Notes under the pieces: generated by a model
Told to the model about the DNA's origin: nothing
Databases searched by the model: none
Seen by the model: the letters and a program-made list of their open reading frames with translations, nothing else
Part shown: positions 48,045-60,318 of the stretch, one piece after another
Position numbering within the stretch: the first letter of the stretch is position 1
How the letters are laid out: the number at the start of each line of letters is the position of its first letter
Source of the DNA: Schistocerca nitens
Taxonomy: Eukaryota; Arthropoda; Insecta; Orthoptera; Acrididae
Length of the DNA: 64,000 bases
NCBI RefSeq assembly: GCF_023898315.1
Contig: NC_064614.1
Location: 705,236,720 to 705,300,719 of the forward strand
Direction of reading: 5' to 3'
Made by a program: the position numbers and the translations under genes

Positions 48045-48167
48045 AGGAATGATGGTGGTGTCGGACTCCTATCTGGGCTCCTTTCCTTGCGATTATCTCG
48101 GCTGTCAGGACTTCGCGAGCCGGACCGGGATCTTGACCTGGATCTCGATCGTGAATGTGATCTCGAT
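48045..48167 (-). CDS. CHERP: CHERP/SCAF6 orthologue, RS-domain exon
   Basis: This 123-bp exon encodes an arginine/serine-rich segment, starting SRSHSRSRSRSRSRSGSRSP and ending SPTPPSF, typical of the RS region that precedes the G-patch in CHERP. RS domains are phosphorylated and mediate contacts among splicing factors in nuclear speckles. The acceptor is ATTGTCAG|ATCGAG and the donor CCT|GTAAGTATAG. One base completes an upstream codon, then 40 codons follow, and two bases carry over to the G-patch exon, where the codon is completed. The first base A would make an arginine codon if the upstream exon ends in AG. I could not find the preceding exon (proline-rich, CID and SURP parts of the protein) between 48168 and 64000, so the gene probably extends beyond the window. 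Confidence 0.85.
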
Positions 48168-49596
48168 CTGACAATTCATTAAAGAGAAAACCAAAAACAC
48201 TTAAAGATATACAGATAAGGGAACAGAGTAAGGGAGAATAATTTCACGCATAGGATATACAGACAGGATTTGTTGTGAAAGTAGTGATAGCATTGAATTT
48301 TAAAACACTGTTGCAACGCAGGATTACACATTTTTTAGATACAGTATCTTCTCAATATCTGAGACAGAAGGGAATCATCTACTTACAAAACGACAAAACA
48401 GGAGTATGGTTGGAAAAAAAAAAAAAAAATGTCTCTCTTGTTATATATTCTTGTCTCAAATACTGTTAACATAAATACTTTTTTAAAAATTGTGTTTTCA
48501 TGTTAAATTGGATGCATTATCTAGTTTTTCTTTCCTCTTGATAAACACTACAGAACACAGATGAGATTGCTTCAGAAAGAGGTATGCATTGTTTCCTACT
48601 GTAGCCCATGTTGTAGCTCTCAAGCTGCTTCTAAAAATGGAACTTTCAGTGTTCATGTAAGAGGCCTATATAGTACATCCCTTTGGTTGACAGCAGCTGC
48701 GCATCACACAGAAACTGACCATGAAAGACTTTCCATGCTGTCACAATTTAAACTGATTTAAAGTATAAATATGACACAAAATTTCTGTAGTTACTCCAGA
48801 ATTCACTGTGGCTGAATCACAGTTTGGCATGACCAGCATCTCTGAGGAAAGGAGCAATGGGGAGAACTTATGTACTACTGCCCAAAAGTAAACACTAAAT
48901 GAAAATATGAAATTAGCTGTATCTCATTCCTGTGTGTTCTTGTGGCTCAAATAAAACAAAATTTACCATTATCACACATTTCCACCTTACACTCCAAGAC
49001 AAGACAATTTTATCATTCTACGAGAAGAAGAATTGTGAGACATATGAAAGGATTTTCTCTTTCTTCCCTGTTCTTAACTTTCTGCTTTCATGCTGTTATG
49101 GTGTTCTGTTGTTTCACATGCAGTTGGAGGAATTAAAACAGCCAGTTTTATGATTCATTACTACTTGAAAATAACAAAGAATCAAGACTATTGTTAATAT
49201 GTACTTACATATTCAAAAAGGAAAAAAATCTTCACTGAAACATTCCACATTACAGTGAGAGATTCCAACTAAGTATGAAACTAATAAATATCAACCAAAA
49301 ATTTCATGTAATGCACACTACAACTGACGCAACAAGTAATAGGGAATAACGCGTAAAAATATTGATAACATAAGACATTTTGAGTATATGACTTCTGGGT
49401 GCATTAATATGTCTTAAAATTCTATGTTATAATGAAAGAAGAATGCAAGGTCAGTTGACCATAGACGAGTGCTCTTACCTGGACTTCATACTACATGACC
49501 ATGATTTTTACTGTGTAATGGTACATTCTTCATTGTGTACATTTATTGCAAAACATTTCTGTGTGAATAGAGAGCTTTCAGATCATGAAGAACAGC

Positions 49597-49631
<35 letters not shown>

Positions 49632-50079
49632 GATGATGATGATGGCAATGACAACAATGAGGATGATAATAATTACAATCATAAAAGCAATAATAAAACA
49701 TCTCCCACAAGTACGCCACCACATCAACAGAACATCACATCATGTAGTGCTGTGTTATAATAACTACACAACAGTGAACTATTTCATTAATCGTCGAATT
49801 ATTTGGTTCTCCAGACAATGGTGATTGGCAATGAGTGCTGCATAAGAATGAATGACATACAACAATAGTTTCATTCAGTGTAAAATGGTAGACAGATCCT
49901 TCTTGTATTCTCATAAACTTTTTTTATATGTTAACAGTTTCATACGTAGTAGTTACCACGTTCGTATGACCTAAAAACTACAAGGAAACAAAATGGCTGG
50001 CCAAAATGTACTTCCAAGAGGTGAAATCCCAATTATGTCATTTGACACATACACTAATAGCAATACTGTAAAACTGTTG
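48168..50079. other. No recognisable gene; AAT microsatellite
   Basis: CHERP intron upstream of the RS exon. An AAT repeat at 49596-49630 is followed by GAT units and produces a spurious poly-asparagine frame. No further CHERP exon was found; a consensus-like donor near 49481 on the minus strand is not preceded by an open frame. Confidence 0.4.
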
Positions 50080-50655
50080 TGCTTGCCTGTCTGTGTGAAC
50101 ACACTAATCTCTGAAAATACTAGACCAATTTTCATTGGGTTTTCATGGGTAATTTTAGTGTAGCTTGTGGCAGCATACAGGCTTTATTTCATCAAAACTG
50201 GATCATGCGAAAAAGATACTGTGATTTAAAGTTCTATCTAAAACCATCGTGTCTGCTGTCTGAACACACTAATCACCAAAACTACTAGATGAATTTTCAA
50301 GGAGTTTTCCCACGTAACTTGGGTGCAGCTTCAAGCATCATATAGGCATTATTTCGTTAAAATTGTGTATAAAAGCCAACATAATTTAAAGTTTTCTCTA
50401 AAGCTATCATGTCTATCTGTTTGAAAACACTAACCTCCAAAACCAGTGGATGGATTTTCACAGGTAATTAAGAGTGTAGCTTGGAGCTATACGTAGTCCT
50501 TGTTTATGAGAGAAATATCAGAACTTAAAATTCAGGAGTCTACTCAGCTGTGTGTGTGGTGGTGGTGGTGGTGGTGGTGGTGGTGGTGGTGTTGTGTGTG
50601 TGTGATATTCACTAACACTTTGTTGTGTGTGTGATATTCACTAACACTTTGTCCT
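50080..50655 (+). repeat. Three-copy diverged tandem repeat of about 163 bp plus GGT repeats
   Basis: The motif GAACACACTAATC and its flanks recur at 50097, 50262 and (as GAAAACACTAACC) 50423, spacings of 165 and 161 bp. Each unit reads roughly CTGTCTG, GAACACACTAAT, then ACTAGA-GAATTTTCA, a GTGTAGCTTG-like block and AATTTAAAGTT. It is followed by a GGT repeat (50558-50592) and a two-copy duplication of GTTGTGTGTGTGATATTCAC (50591-50652). No coding content. Confidence 0.75.
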
Positions 50656-52330
50656 ACATTTTACATTAGTAATGGAAGACAGTAGACGTCAAAGAAATGT
50701 CATGTTAACAATGAATGAAATTTTTGGTCTAAAGAACAGAAACTGAAATCAAATTCATTCTATTTTCTCATCCTCCATTACAAGCTTACAACAATTCATC
50801 ATGTTGATGCTAGAATTATTTACCATATCACTCAAAACATCATCTTATAATATTTAACTCAAATTATCTGACCACTTTAAAAAAAGTTTCTGGCCTCCTG
50901 CCCAACAATGTGATCACACTTGCATTAATGGATCTAGTCCTATTACACACAAATTTCAAAAACACGCACAACTTATAAAAATAATTAAAATACTACTGTC
51001 TTTCACATTTGCATTAGTGTTTGAACTAAAAAAATATGTTTTAGATAAATGTTATAGTTTATTTGATGGTTCATTTTTATTACAAGTTTTAGGTGCCCTG
51101 AATGAATCTTCCCCCCTGCAGTGATGTGTGAACTGTTGTGAGAATTTGTGACAGATGAAAACTTTGTGCCAGACTTGAGACTCAAATCTGGTCATTTTTG
51201 GGTCTCCATCTGGCTCAGTTTTAATCTGTCACAAAGTCTCAAAAGATACTGGACACACTACAGAAGAGTGAAACATTCTTTCTGGTAACAACCTGTAAGT
51301 TATGACCAAGATATTTCATTGTTATAAAATTTATTCTAGAATTACTAGTCTAGCAGGGTACCCAGAAGTGTTCCTCCAAAGTTTCAAAGGCAGTAGAGAG
51401 CTACTCTTAGAATTGAAACTGTGATGGTAGATTGTGAATCATGTCTGGACAGCTTAGCAGTCAGTAGGGCACACTGACTGTCAAAGGTCAGTGAAACAAC
51501 TGTTTTAAATTTTCATTTCACTCCTTTATGTTTACAGTAATGAAGGAAGAACATAAACATAATTAATCATATCACTACATTGTAAAACTTCTGTATTGTT
51601 TCTCTTTTTTGGAATTAACACCTATATTTTTTCACACCTGCAGGTAAAATGATCTTTCCACCACATTCTCTTTAAGCTATACTTTCTTCAAACTTACAGG
51701 ATCTGAAGGTCAGAGCCCAGACATCTATTTCTAGATGAAGTACAATACACTTCTCAAAAACACACTAAAAATTTGCTTTTGAAGATCATAAACACAGTTA
51801 CATACAAAAAATTTTAACCTTTTCAACAGAGCTGCCAACAGCTGCACACACAGTGTTTTTGTCTTGTAATTGTAAGGCCTCTGGTTTGATTCTTCAAAGA
51901 TGCTATGTTCACATCCAATTCTTTGGTGTTTTCATTTCTGTGAGAGGTCTATATGACACCTCTCCAGCTCTCACTATTTATCACATCAACTTGTAACAGT
52001 AATATGTTCTTACCACATGACTCATATTCTATAACAATGTACAGTATGACAATTGCCAAGAGAACGGACACGTCTATGACAGGATGGAAAGTTTATAATT
52101 TTATGGAAAAAAAAAAGAAAAAGGAGCACAAGGGAGATTTGAACATGGATCTCCCACCTGGCAGTTCAACACTGTGACCACACAACAAGGACGTCGTGAT
52201 TTTTGCAATGTGCTCGATGTTGCACATCTTAAGCTTGGTCAGTTCACCAATTCTATTTTGCTTCTTTTTTCCATGGTTCAGTACCTGTTCTTCCAGTTTT
52301 CATGGTTGATCAGTGTTCAGTTTTCCGCTG
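50656..52330. other. No recognisable gene; tRNA-like repeat piece
   Basis: At about 51095-51250 there is a diverged fragment resembling the tRNA-like repeat of 9671-9903 (TGACAGATGAAAACTTTGTG, then GAGACTCAAATCTGG). Otherwise nothing recognised. Confidence 0.35.
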
Positions 52331-52855
52331 GGCCATTTCACCACTAAATCTGAGGGGGCTGTAATGGGGAGTTTCCCTTGTCAACAGGATATCAGCACCA
52401 GGAGAAACAAAACTGGCGGTCTACAGACTGGAGTGGGGAATGTTACATCCCTTAATTGGGCATACAGATAGAAAATTTAAAAACGGAAATGGGTAGGTTA
52501 AAGTTAGATGTGTTGTCAATTAGTGAAGTTCGTTGGCAAGAGGAACAGGACTTCTGGTCAGTTGAATAAAGGGTTTTAAATACGATAGCAAACACAGGGA
52601 ATGCTGGAGTAGGTTTAATAATGAATAAGAAAATAGGAATAAAGGTCAGCTACTATGAACAACATAGTGAATGCATTATCATAGGCAAGATTGACATGAA
52701 GCCGATGCCTATCACAGTAGTACAAGTTTATATGCCAACTAGCTCTGCAGATGATGAAGAGATGGAAGAAATATATGATGAGATAAAAGAAATTATTCAG
52801 ATAGTTAAGAGAGACGAAAATATAGTTGTGATGGAGGACTGTAAGATGCACACTG
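52331..52855 (+). mobile_element. Endonuclease/RT LINE, 5' part only
   Basis: This fragment carries the 5' leader and endonuclease N-terminus of the same kind of LINE as 29907-32260. Translation gives GRLKLDVLSISEVRWQEEQD (catalytic glutamate of the SEVRW motif), NTIANTGNAGVGLIMNKKIG, KIDMKPMPITVVQVYMPTSS and ENIVVMEDC, where the next catalytic block GDWN is expected but the sequence diverges after 52850. Loss of the 3' end is unusual for a LINE, which normally loses its 5' end. Confidence 0.82.
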
Positions 52856-54239
52856 CCTAATAAATGCCTCTTTGTGCCATTTCTTATGAAATGGCTTTTC
52901 TTTCTGTCTTCATCAGTTCCAATAAATTATTTCCCTCTTCATTCAATACCTAATGAAAAGTTCTCCATTCACAGCATCTATATTTACAGATACTATTTCT
53001 CCTTGTGTTCACACAAACAATCAAAATAACACAATTTAATCCATTCTCATATGATACAAGTCAATCTGGGGGAAAAAAATAAAACTTTCTGAAGCACAAT
53101 GACATTTTGGTGCCTCCAAGGCTCTCTTCAGCTGAAGGCTCTCTTCAGCTGCGTGACTATCAAGCTTTCCTCCCCCTATTTTTTTTTAATTACATATTTT
53201 TATTGGTTGTGTCAGACAAGTAAACAGATCAGTGAGAACTGAGATGCGTTTTGCAGGTACATTGTTTCTCTTTATCCTACTGTATTACTAACCAAAAACA
53301 TGTAAAGTTGGTTAATTTTTTTATATTGCCTTGACAATGTAAGCTAGGTAAGGATGATGACATTCAAAGAAGTGCATCTATGTTAGTATAGATCACAATT
53401 TTCAAGTACTTTCATTTCAACAATATTACATTCTAAAGTCTGACAATTTTTATTAATGAAATTATTTCATTCCATGCAAGGGGATGACGGATGTGTGTCT
53501 GATTGTACTGTATTTGGAGGAAGATATTTAAGGAATGAACACATTTCTGATTAATAACTTCAATGTCATAGTTAATTATTCTTGTAAACTGAAAAGTATT
53601 TCAGGCTGTGGGGAGAAATTTTCATAATGAAGAATATCCAGGCATCTTCTAAAATGCTGAGATATACATCACATTTACTGCATTCATAAGTGCTGGAAAT
53701 TATTACAGACAATCATGTTTACCACAAGGAAGTTTTATTGAATGCACCTTATAATGAGTTGATTCTGTACCCTTGTACATTTGTATACTGGCAGGCGGGA
53801 CTGCCATTATGGTAATTACTCATGACCAATTTTTCCATCCAAGAAGTCAGCAGGAACTGAGTCAAGGCATAATATATAATCAAGACATCATATTGACAAG
53901 ATGGTAATACTGATAGATAACAGAGCTACAATAAAACAAAATTATTAAGTTGCAACAACTGTCATTCAAGAATTTATTATGCAAAGATGAATAGCAAAAA
54001 TCATGAACATGAAACCCAAACACGAGCACTGTAGCACCTAACACACTGTACAAATTATGAAATGTATATTGACATTAAATGGACCAAAAGTGAATCCTCT
54101 CAGTTATAGTGTGTGCGAAACATTTTATTATTTCAAGTTGCATTTCCTTGTTCAATATCATTTGCTGTGCAGTAATTCTTTTTATAATCAAATTATAGTC
54201 ACGTAACAAGAGGCTAGAGAATAATATGGGTGCTAATGG
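52856..54239. other. No recognisable feature
   Basis: AT-rich. A short tandem duplication (AAGGCTCTCTTCAGCTG) occurs near 53118-53151 and a small hairpin (GCCATTTCTTATGAAATGGC) near 52877-52896. No gene recognised. Confidence 0.4.
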
Positions 54240-54976
54240 CCTTCCAATCACCACAGTTCAAACGTCTGCAACACTATGACTTACGTATTATTGCGATGGG
54301 TTTCATAGTCCACCTCCACCACCAAGCTGGCTGGGTCTACTTGGAACATAAGCCTCTCCATCCCTTCTTCTCCTTCGACATTTCTCTCGCTCTGTCCTGG
54401 TCTTCTCCTCTCTTATTCACACATTTGTTAACTGCAGTGATCCATCTGTCTCTTGCCATTATTTCACAAGTCTGTCTTATTATCCTACCACCTTCCAGTC
54501 CTTTAAAATGCTCATACCACTTTAAACTTTTGCATGAGCTACTCTTCCACTATTTCTCTCACTGTCTCATTCCTTACTCTATCCATTCTAGTCTTACCCC
54601 GCTACCCTGAAATTTCATCCCGCAAGCCTGTGTCCAGCTCACCTGCCTTTTATTCACTATCTACCTTTCTGATACATTTTTGAGTACTGAAGTGTTATAT
54701 GCTTGGTATTGCTGTATAGCATTTGCTTGATTTTTGGTGGAACATCCTTGCTCCGTACTTCTTACACTCTGCTGGAACCCCTGTGCTTGCCTTACCCTTT
54801 CACTAATCTTCTTATCATTCCTCCAGGTGTTTTCTTTTATGCTCCTGAAACTTTCTACTTTTTTTCAATACTTGCTCTCTACTGCTTCCATCATCTTATT
54901 CCTCATTGTCACAATAATTTCACAATTCGTTGCATTAAATTTCAACCCATAATGCCGTATTACATCTTTCCATATG

Positions 54977-56264
54977 CAATAATGAGCCAAAATATTATGA
55001 CCAGAATGAGATTTTCACTCAGCAGCGGAGTCTCGCTCTTGGTCCGGCACACAGTTTTAATCTGCCAGGAACTTTCATATTATGACCACCTTGTTAATAG
55101 CTTGTCTTTCCATCTTTGGGATGAAATACATCACTGATTCTACGCATCACGAATATGACAATTTGTTGGTAGGTTTGTCGAGGTATGTGGCATTAGATGG
55201 CTAAGCACAGGTCGTGTAATTCACGTAAATAAGGAGCCACTGATTTGCGTACATGGTGGTGGCACCTGATAGCAGCCCAATGGGTTCCACAGGATTTACA
55301 TCATGCAAATTTGGTCACCAAGATGTCAATTTGAGTTACTAAAATTCTCCTCAAACCACTGTAGGATGGTTCTGGCTCCAAGACATGGACAACTATACTG
55401 CTGAAAGATGACATGGCCATCAGGGAAGGCATCAAACGTGAAGGGATGCAGGTGGGTCGCAACTGTCAGCAAGTATTCGATTATTACCACAGGTCCCACA
55501 CAAGTGCAGGAGAATGTCTCCTGTAGCGTAATACAGCTCCCACAAGCTGGTATCTGTGGTCCACTGAACATTTTGAGCTGCTGTTCACTTCAATGACAAC
55601 ATTTTGGAGACCCAGCGACGTAGTAAGGCGAAATTGTGATTCACTCAAACAGCTGACACATTTCCATTGATTGATGGTTGAATACCGATAGTCCCGAGCC
55701 CACTGCAATCATAATTGACGATGTCATTGGGTCAATATATGAACACATAGGGGCAGTCTGCTGCGGAGCTCCATGTTCAACAATGTATGATGAACAGTGT
55801 GCTCCGAAACATTTCCGCAAGCACCAGCATTGTGCTCTTTTGGCAGAGATGCTAGAGATCACCATCTATCCTCCTTTAATGAGCAGATAAGCTTCTGAAC
55901 CCCACGTTCTGTGAAGAGTTGTAGACATTTGTAGACATCCAACCATTTAGTGCCTAGTGGTAGTTTCACTGTTCTTCAACCTCTTTCCATGGTTGCTCAT
56001 GACTGTAGCACGTGAACGTTTGACCAGCTTCGTTTTCAAGGTACTTGTTCACAGGCTCTGCATAATAATAATAATCTGTCCTTTGTTAAAGTTGCTTATC
56101 TCAATGCGTCTCCCCATTTGCAGCCCATATCTTCGCTAAGGTGATCTCCTTCCTGTGTCTGCTCCACTAACATACATTTGTTAGAGTGTCATGTGCCCGC
56201 AATGCCACCAGGTGGCAGCCAGTGTTGCGGTGCGATGTAGTTATAATATTTTGGCTAATCAGTG
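54977..56264 (-). mobile_element. Tc1-like DNA transposon nested in a LINE
   Basis: Inverted termini: CAATAATGAGCCAAAATATT at 54977 and the inverse ATAATATTTTGGCTAATCAG ending at 56264, next to TA. The minus strand encodes transposase remains: CLSESQFRLTTSLG (near 55640; SDESQFRL expected), HPFTFDAFPDGHVIFQQYSC then PCLGARTILQWFEENF (55450-55340; QQDNAPCH expected, catalytic aspartate lost), and a C-terminal block near 55285 where SPDLNP is expected. Its left end carries a further 74-bp insertion at 55003-55076. Confidence 0.78.
55003..55076 (+). repeat. 74-bp tRNA-like repeat derivative with 11-bp target duplication
   Basis: AGAATGAGATTTTCACTCAG to GGCACACAGTTTTAATCTGC then CAGGAACTTTC: the two ends of the repeat at 9671-9903 with the centre, including the tRNA-like core, deleted. 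Flanked by perfect ATATTATGACC copies (54992-55002 and 55077-55087) that duplicate the Tc1 terminus it landed in. Confidence 0.8.
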
Positions 56265-57480
56265 TATTTTGTCTCTTCTCCTCCTCTTCCCTGCACCATT
56301 AAATCTTTGGCAAACACCATTGCTTTCACATTTCCATCTCCCTTTCATGCTGCCACTTCTGCCATTATCCCATCCATAATGGTGAGGGAAAATGGTGAGG
56401 ATAGTGCACTCTATCCATGCAGCTCTTTTTCTGGTCTAACAAGTTCGTCTTCTCACCACCTACTTTTACCCAACTCACATTTCTCAATACATTTCTTTTA
56501 TTCTTCTCGAATCAGCCTTCCAATTCCCCCTTTCTGGGGGGGGGGGTTATCCAGGCCTTGCTTCTTTTACGCATTCTACATGTCCAGGAACACCATTACT
56601 AAATACTTATCATACTCAACATGTCTCTCCTTGCACTGCCTTATGCTAAAAATTAAATCGATTGTTGTCCCTTGTGCTCTACATCCATATTGTTCCACTC
56701 TATGGCACCTCCTACTGTTTTCCATACTCTCTTTTCCAAGATCTCAAATATCTAGGTAGCATGACATATCAAAGTAACACCCCTAAAATTTTGACAGTTT
56801 CCCACAATCTTTCTTAACAACTGGCACTACAATTCTCTTTTTCCAGTCTTCAGGCATCCTTTTTTTTTCTTTTGATATTGCTCTCATGACCTGACAGAGA
56901 CACTATACTCCACCAATACCATCTGCCCTCACAATCTTCCCATCGACCTCTCGTCCAGTCCAGGTGCTTTTCCTCTTTTTGTGGTCTTTATCACTTCCTC
57001 TACTTCTGTCCAGGTTAGATCCAGCTCAGCATTCTCCACATGCCCCGGCTCCTCATTTTCCTCTTACCATATATCTATGGGGGTTTAGTAACTCTTCAGA
57101 ATGTTTCTTTGATATCTCCTTGATTTCCTGTATTTTCTCAATTTCTGTTCCTTCTTTATTCATTCTGATGTTCCACTGAGGACCTTTGTACTCCCCTCAC
57201 TGTCTTCTAACACAATTTTTGCCCATTCTTCCAGTAATTTCTCCTTCTCACCTGCTAGCACTACCACAGCCACCTCATTCTTCTCACTGTATTCATTTCT
57301 TACTTCCTCTGTTTTCTCTTGAAACCATATACGAAATGATTTGCTTTTCTTAACAACATCCACCCTTACTCTGTCATTCCACCAGAGGGTTACTCTCCAC
57401 CTATTCTTATCACTGATTCTTTCACACACTTCCTTTGCTGCTTCCACCACTGTTTATTTGACTCTTCATTATTCCTCCTC

Positions 57481-58910
57481 TACTGACTGATTTCATCCTC
57501 TATCATAATAATTTATTTATTTATATTCATTGTATTATGAGTGGCATTGATCCCAACAGTATTAGAGTTTCTATGCTAAAGAACAAGTTGTCGTCGTTAC
57601 CGTTGCTGCCGCCGCCGCCACCACCACCATCACCACCACCACCACCGCCGATGACCGGGGGGGGGGGAAACAACCAATAACACATACTCTATTACCTGGC
57701 AAGCTGAAATGGTGATGTGGATGTAGGAAGAACCACTGTACAGTCACACTCAGTTAAATTAGTGCGTGCTGTTACATCACAGAGTGAGCATGGAAGGTGA
57801 GTGTGGGAAATGTCTTTGCAGACAGGCAGGAGGGCTTGCAATTAACGTAATTAAATTTACTGATGATGAGAAAGAGAATGGATTTATCGTGCCAGTGGAG
57901 TAGGTGGTGCAGTGTGCAACCAAAATGTTAAAGCTGAGTATGATCGCAAAAACAGTTTTTGTCTCACAGAACTGAACTTCAAGGCTAGCAAGGAAACTCC
58001 TGGAAAAATGAATCTGTCTATGGGACTTGAATTTTAAAAGGTTCGAACAAACATACACTTTTGTTATGTGTGAATGAGAGGACAGAAGGGCATATTAAAT
58101 TAAGTTTTTACGGAAGAATGAAGCATCATAATCAATCCTGAAATATTTTCTGAATTAACAAAACAAAATTAAGTGGCTACAACTGTAATGTCCTTTGCAG
58201 TAGGCTAATTTGTAAATTATTATACACACTTTCTCTTATTGCATACGGTCTCGTCCACAATCATTTGCTGGAAAAAACCATCCTGTAACTCACAAACAGA
58301 CAAGTGGGACTGACTTTTAGAAACTATCTATAAGTTCACAAATTGTGACATCGTCGAAGTAAGGTTCTCCGGTGATCAGGAAATTATTTAGATTATTATA
58401 AATCCAGTCTCAGATCACAAATGTTTATTAATTTCAAACAATGATAACCACACTAAAATCCAAAATGAGCAACAAAGTTAGCATGATGTACAATGTTTCC
58501 AAATTACAGAAAATACAATTTGTGTAATACACTGCATTTATTCAGGTACAGAAATGCTGTCATATTTGCTTCTAGTGATTTCTGTATTTTGCAGAATTTG
58601 GGAACACAGTCCATCAAGCTGTATGTTGATTTAAAGGCCTGAAATGGTCATCACTGACTGAAATTAATAACCTCATTAATAAACATTTGTTGTTTGTGAC
58701 TGGATTTAGAATAAAACATCTATAAGGTGGTTGGCAAATAAAAAAGATAATACGATGATTAAAATGGAATGGCTAAAGATTAGAAAAACTAAATAAAATA
58801 AAATAACTGAATAAAAATAATGAATAAAGCCATTCTGAAAGATTTAAAAACAAAACTGTGTAACACCTGAAAGGAATCAAATCCATAATCCTTTGCTAGT
58901 CACAAATGTA
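57481..58910. other. No recognisable gene; CCG/CCA repeat
   Basis: A CCG/CCA/CAC trinucleotide repeat at about 57606-57650 is followed by a run of eleven G (57657-57667). The proline- or glycine-rich frames it creates are not supported as protein. The rest is AT-rich without motif. Confidence 0.45.
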
Positions 58911-59885
58911 TGGTAGAACCTTGTTAATCTGACCTCGGATGGTCCAACTTCGCACTTAGTCCGACCATTCCATTTCCAGTGATTATTTGGACTTGTCAGT
59001 GACTCATCGTCTGTGATATGGATCAACAGGCAGTTGACTGATGATAAGTGTGTTAGTTCGAATAGTTTTAGTATCTAACTCGAGAAATAATTATTATTGT
59101 GCACACATGTTTTATAAATTAGTGACACTGTTCTTCTTACATATTAAAGTGTGTAAAGCTAAATTATGGCATCAACTAAACGTAAACATGTGACACTGTC
59201 ATTAATGGAGAAACTGAATGTACTTGTAAGGTTAGAGAAAATGAGTCTCTACAAAACATTGAAAGTTAGCTAGGTGTTGAAGTAAAAAATTGTAAAAGAT
59301 TGGTGAAAAATTGGGAAAATTTTTGAAAGTCACACAATGGCAACTGATAAGAAGAAAAAACTAAAAATATACAATATGCAAGAAGAACCCTAAAAGTGAA
59401 ATTCTAGACAATGCTTTGAGCAGGAGAGAAGACAAAGAGCTCCTTCATTTGGACCAATCATAAAAATTAGATGGAGCCAATGAAAATGAAAAGTTTACTG
59501 GTGAAAGCTGGCTATAAAGTTGGAAAAAATGCCAAGACATTCAAAATGTAATTAAGTCTAGTGAGAAGCTGTCTGGTGGTGAAACAGCTGCCAAGGAATT
59601 TATTCCAAAATTTGAAAACATAACTAATGAGTTTATGCTGTTCCCTGATCAACTGTGTAACATTCATTAGTGTGACTTAAATGACAAAATGCTCCCTACA
59701 AGAACTTTTGCTGCACAGAATGGGTCAGTTGTTTGTCAATGCAGTACTGTAATAAATATAATAGAGGGAAACATTCCACGTGGGAAAAATATATCTAAAA
59801 ACAAAGATGATGTGACTTACCAAACGAAAGTGCTGGCAGGTTGATAGACACACAAACAAACACAAACATACACACAAAATTCAAG

Positions 59886-59913
59886 CTTTCGCAACCAACT
59901 GTTGCTTCGTCAG
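59886..59913 (-). ncRNA. Hammerhead-like hairpin motif in foldback left arm
   Basis: The inverted counterpart of 60319-60346: on the minus strand CTGACGA, A, GCAAC, loop AGTTG, GTTGC, GAAA. The two arms differ in the loop while keeping both stem strands and both core strings. Confidence 0.3.
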
Positions 59914-60029
59914 GAAAGAGGGAAGGAGAGGGAAAGACGAAAGGATGTGGGTTTTAAGGGAGAGGGTAAGGAGTCATTCCAATCCCGGGAGCGGAAAGAC
60001 TTACCTTAGGGGGAAAAAAGGACGGGTAT

Positions 60030-60073
<44 letters not shown>

Positions 60074-60137
60074 CCATCCACACATATACAGACACAAGCA
60101 GACATATTCTTTGCCTTTGAATATGTCTGCTTGTGTC

Positions 60138-60197
<60 letters not shown>

Positions 60198-60318
60198 AGT
60201 GTATACCCGTCCTTTTTTCCCCCTAAGGTAAGTCTTTCCGCTCCCGGGATTGGAATGACTCCTTACCCTCTCCCTTAAAACCCACATCTTTTCGGCTTTC
60301 CCTCTCCTTCCCTCTTTC

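Larger units (their letters stand above)
54240..57480 (-). pseudogene. Second endonuclease/RT LINE family, degenerate, with nested transposon
   Basis: On the minus strand, from 57450 downward: WWNDRVRVDVVKKSKSFRIW with FQEKTEEVRNEYSE (linker after the endonuclease), then RMPEDWKKRIVVPVVKKDCG (about 56870-56800), EKRVWKTVGGAIE, TIDLIFSIRQCKE and LVMVFLDMQNA (motif A region, near 56570), MMDGIMAEVA and AMVFAKDLMVQG (motif C; FADD has become FAKD, near 56320-56285). The RT end is cut by a Tc1-like element at 54977-56264 and resumes at 54976-54240 with YGLKFNATNCEIIV, KISERVRQAQGFQQSV and RIIRQTCEIMARDRW. An old, inactive copy of a different family from 29907-32260. Confidence 0.72.

Noticed and set aside
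49460-49500. Possible CHERP exon donor (CCAG|GTAAGAG on the minus strand)
   Set aside because: The required phase would give a plausible MKSR junction with the RS exon, but an in-frame TAA occurs about 27 nt upstream with no acceptor in between.
49585-49824. Poly-asparagine protein
   Set aside because: The frame is created by the AAT microsatellite and lacks any further support.
50080-50540. CRISPR-like array
   Set aside because: Only three diverged ~163-bp units without identical short repeats and unique spacers, in a eukaryotic genome.
57595-57670. Proline- or glycine-rich coding segment
   Set aside because: It is explained by a CCG/CCA repeat followed by a G homopolymer; no open frame extends beyond it.
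59945-60287. Two 93-codon frames, one on each strand, with the same start
   Set aside because: They are mirror images produced by the palindromic foldback and run through AC/GT microsatellite. They show structure, not coding.
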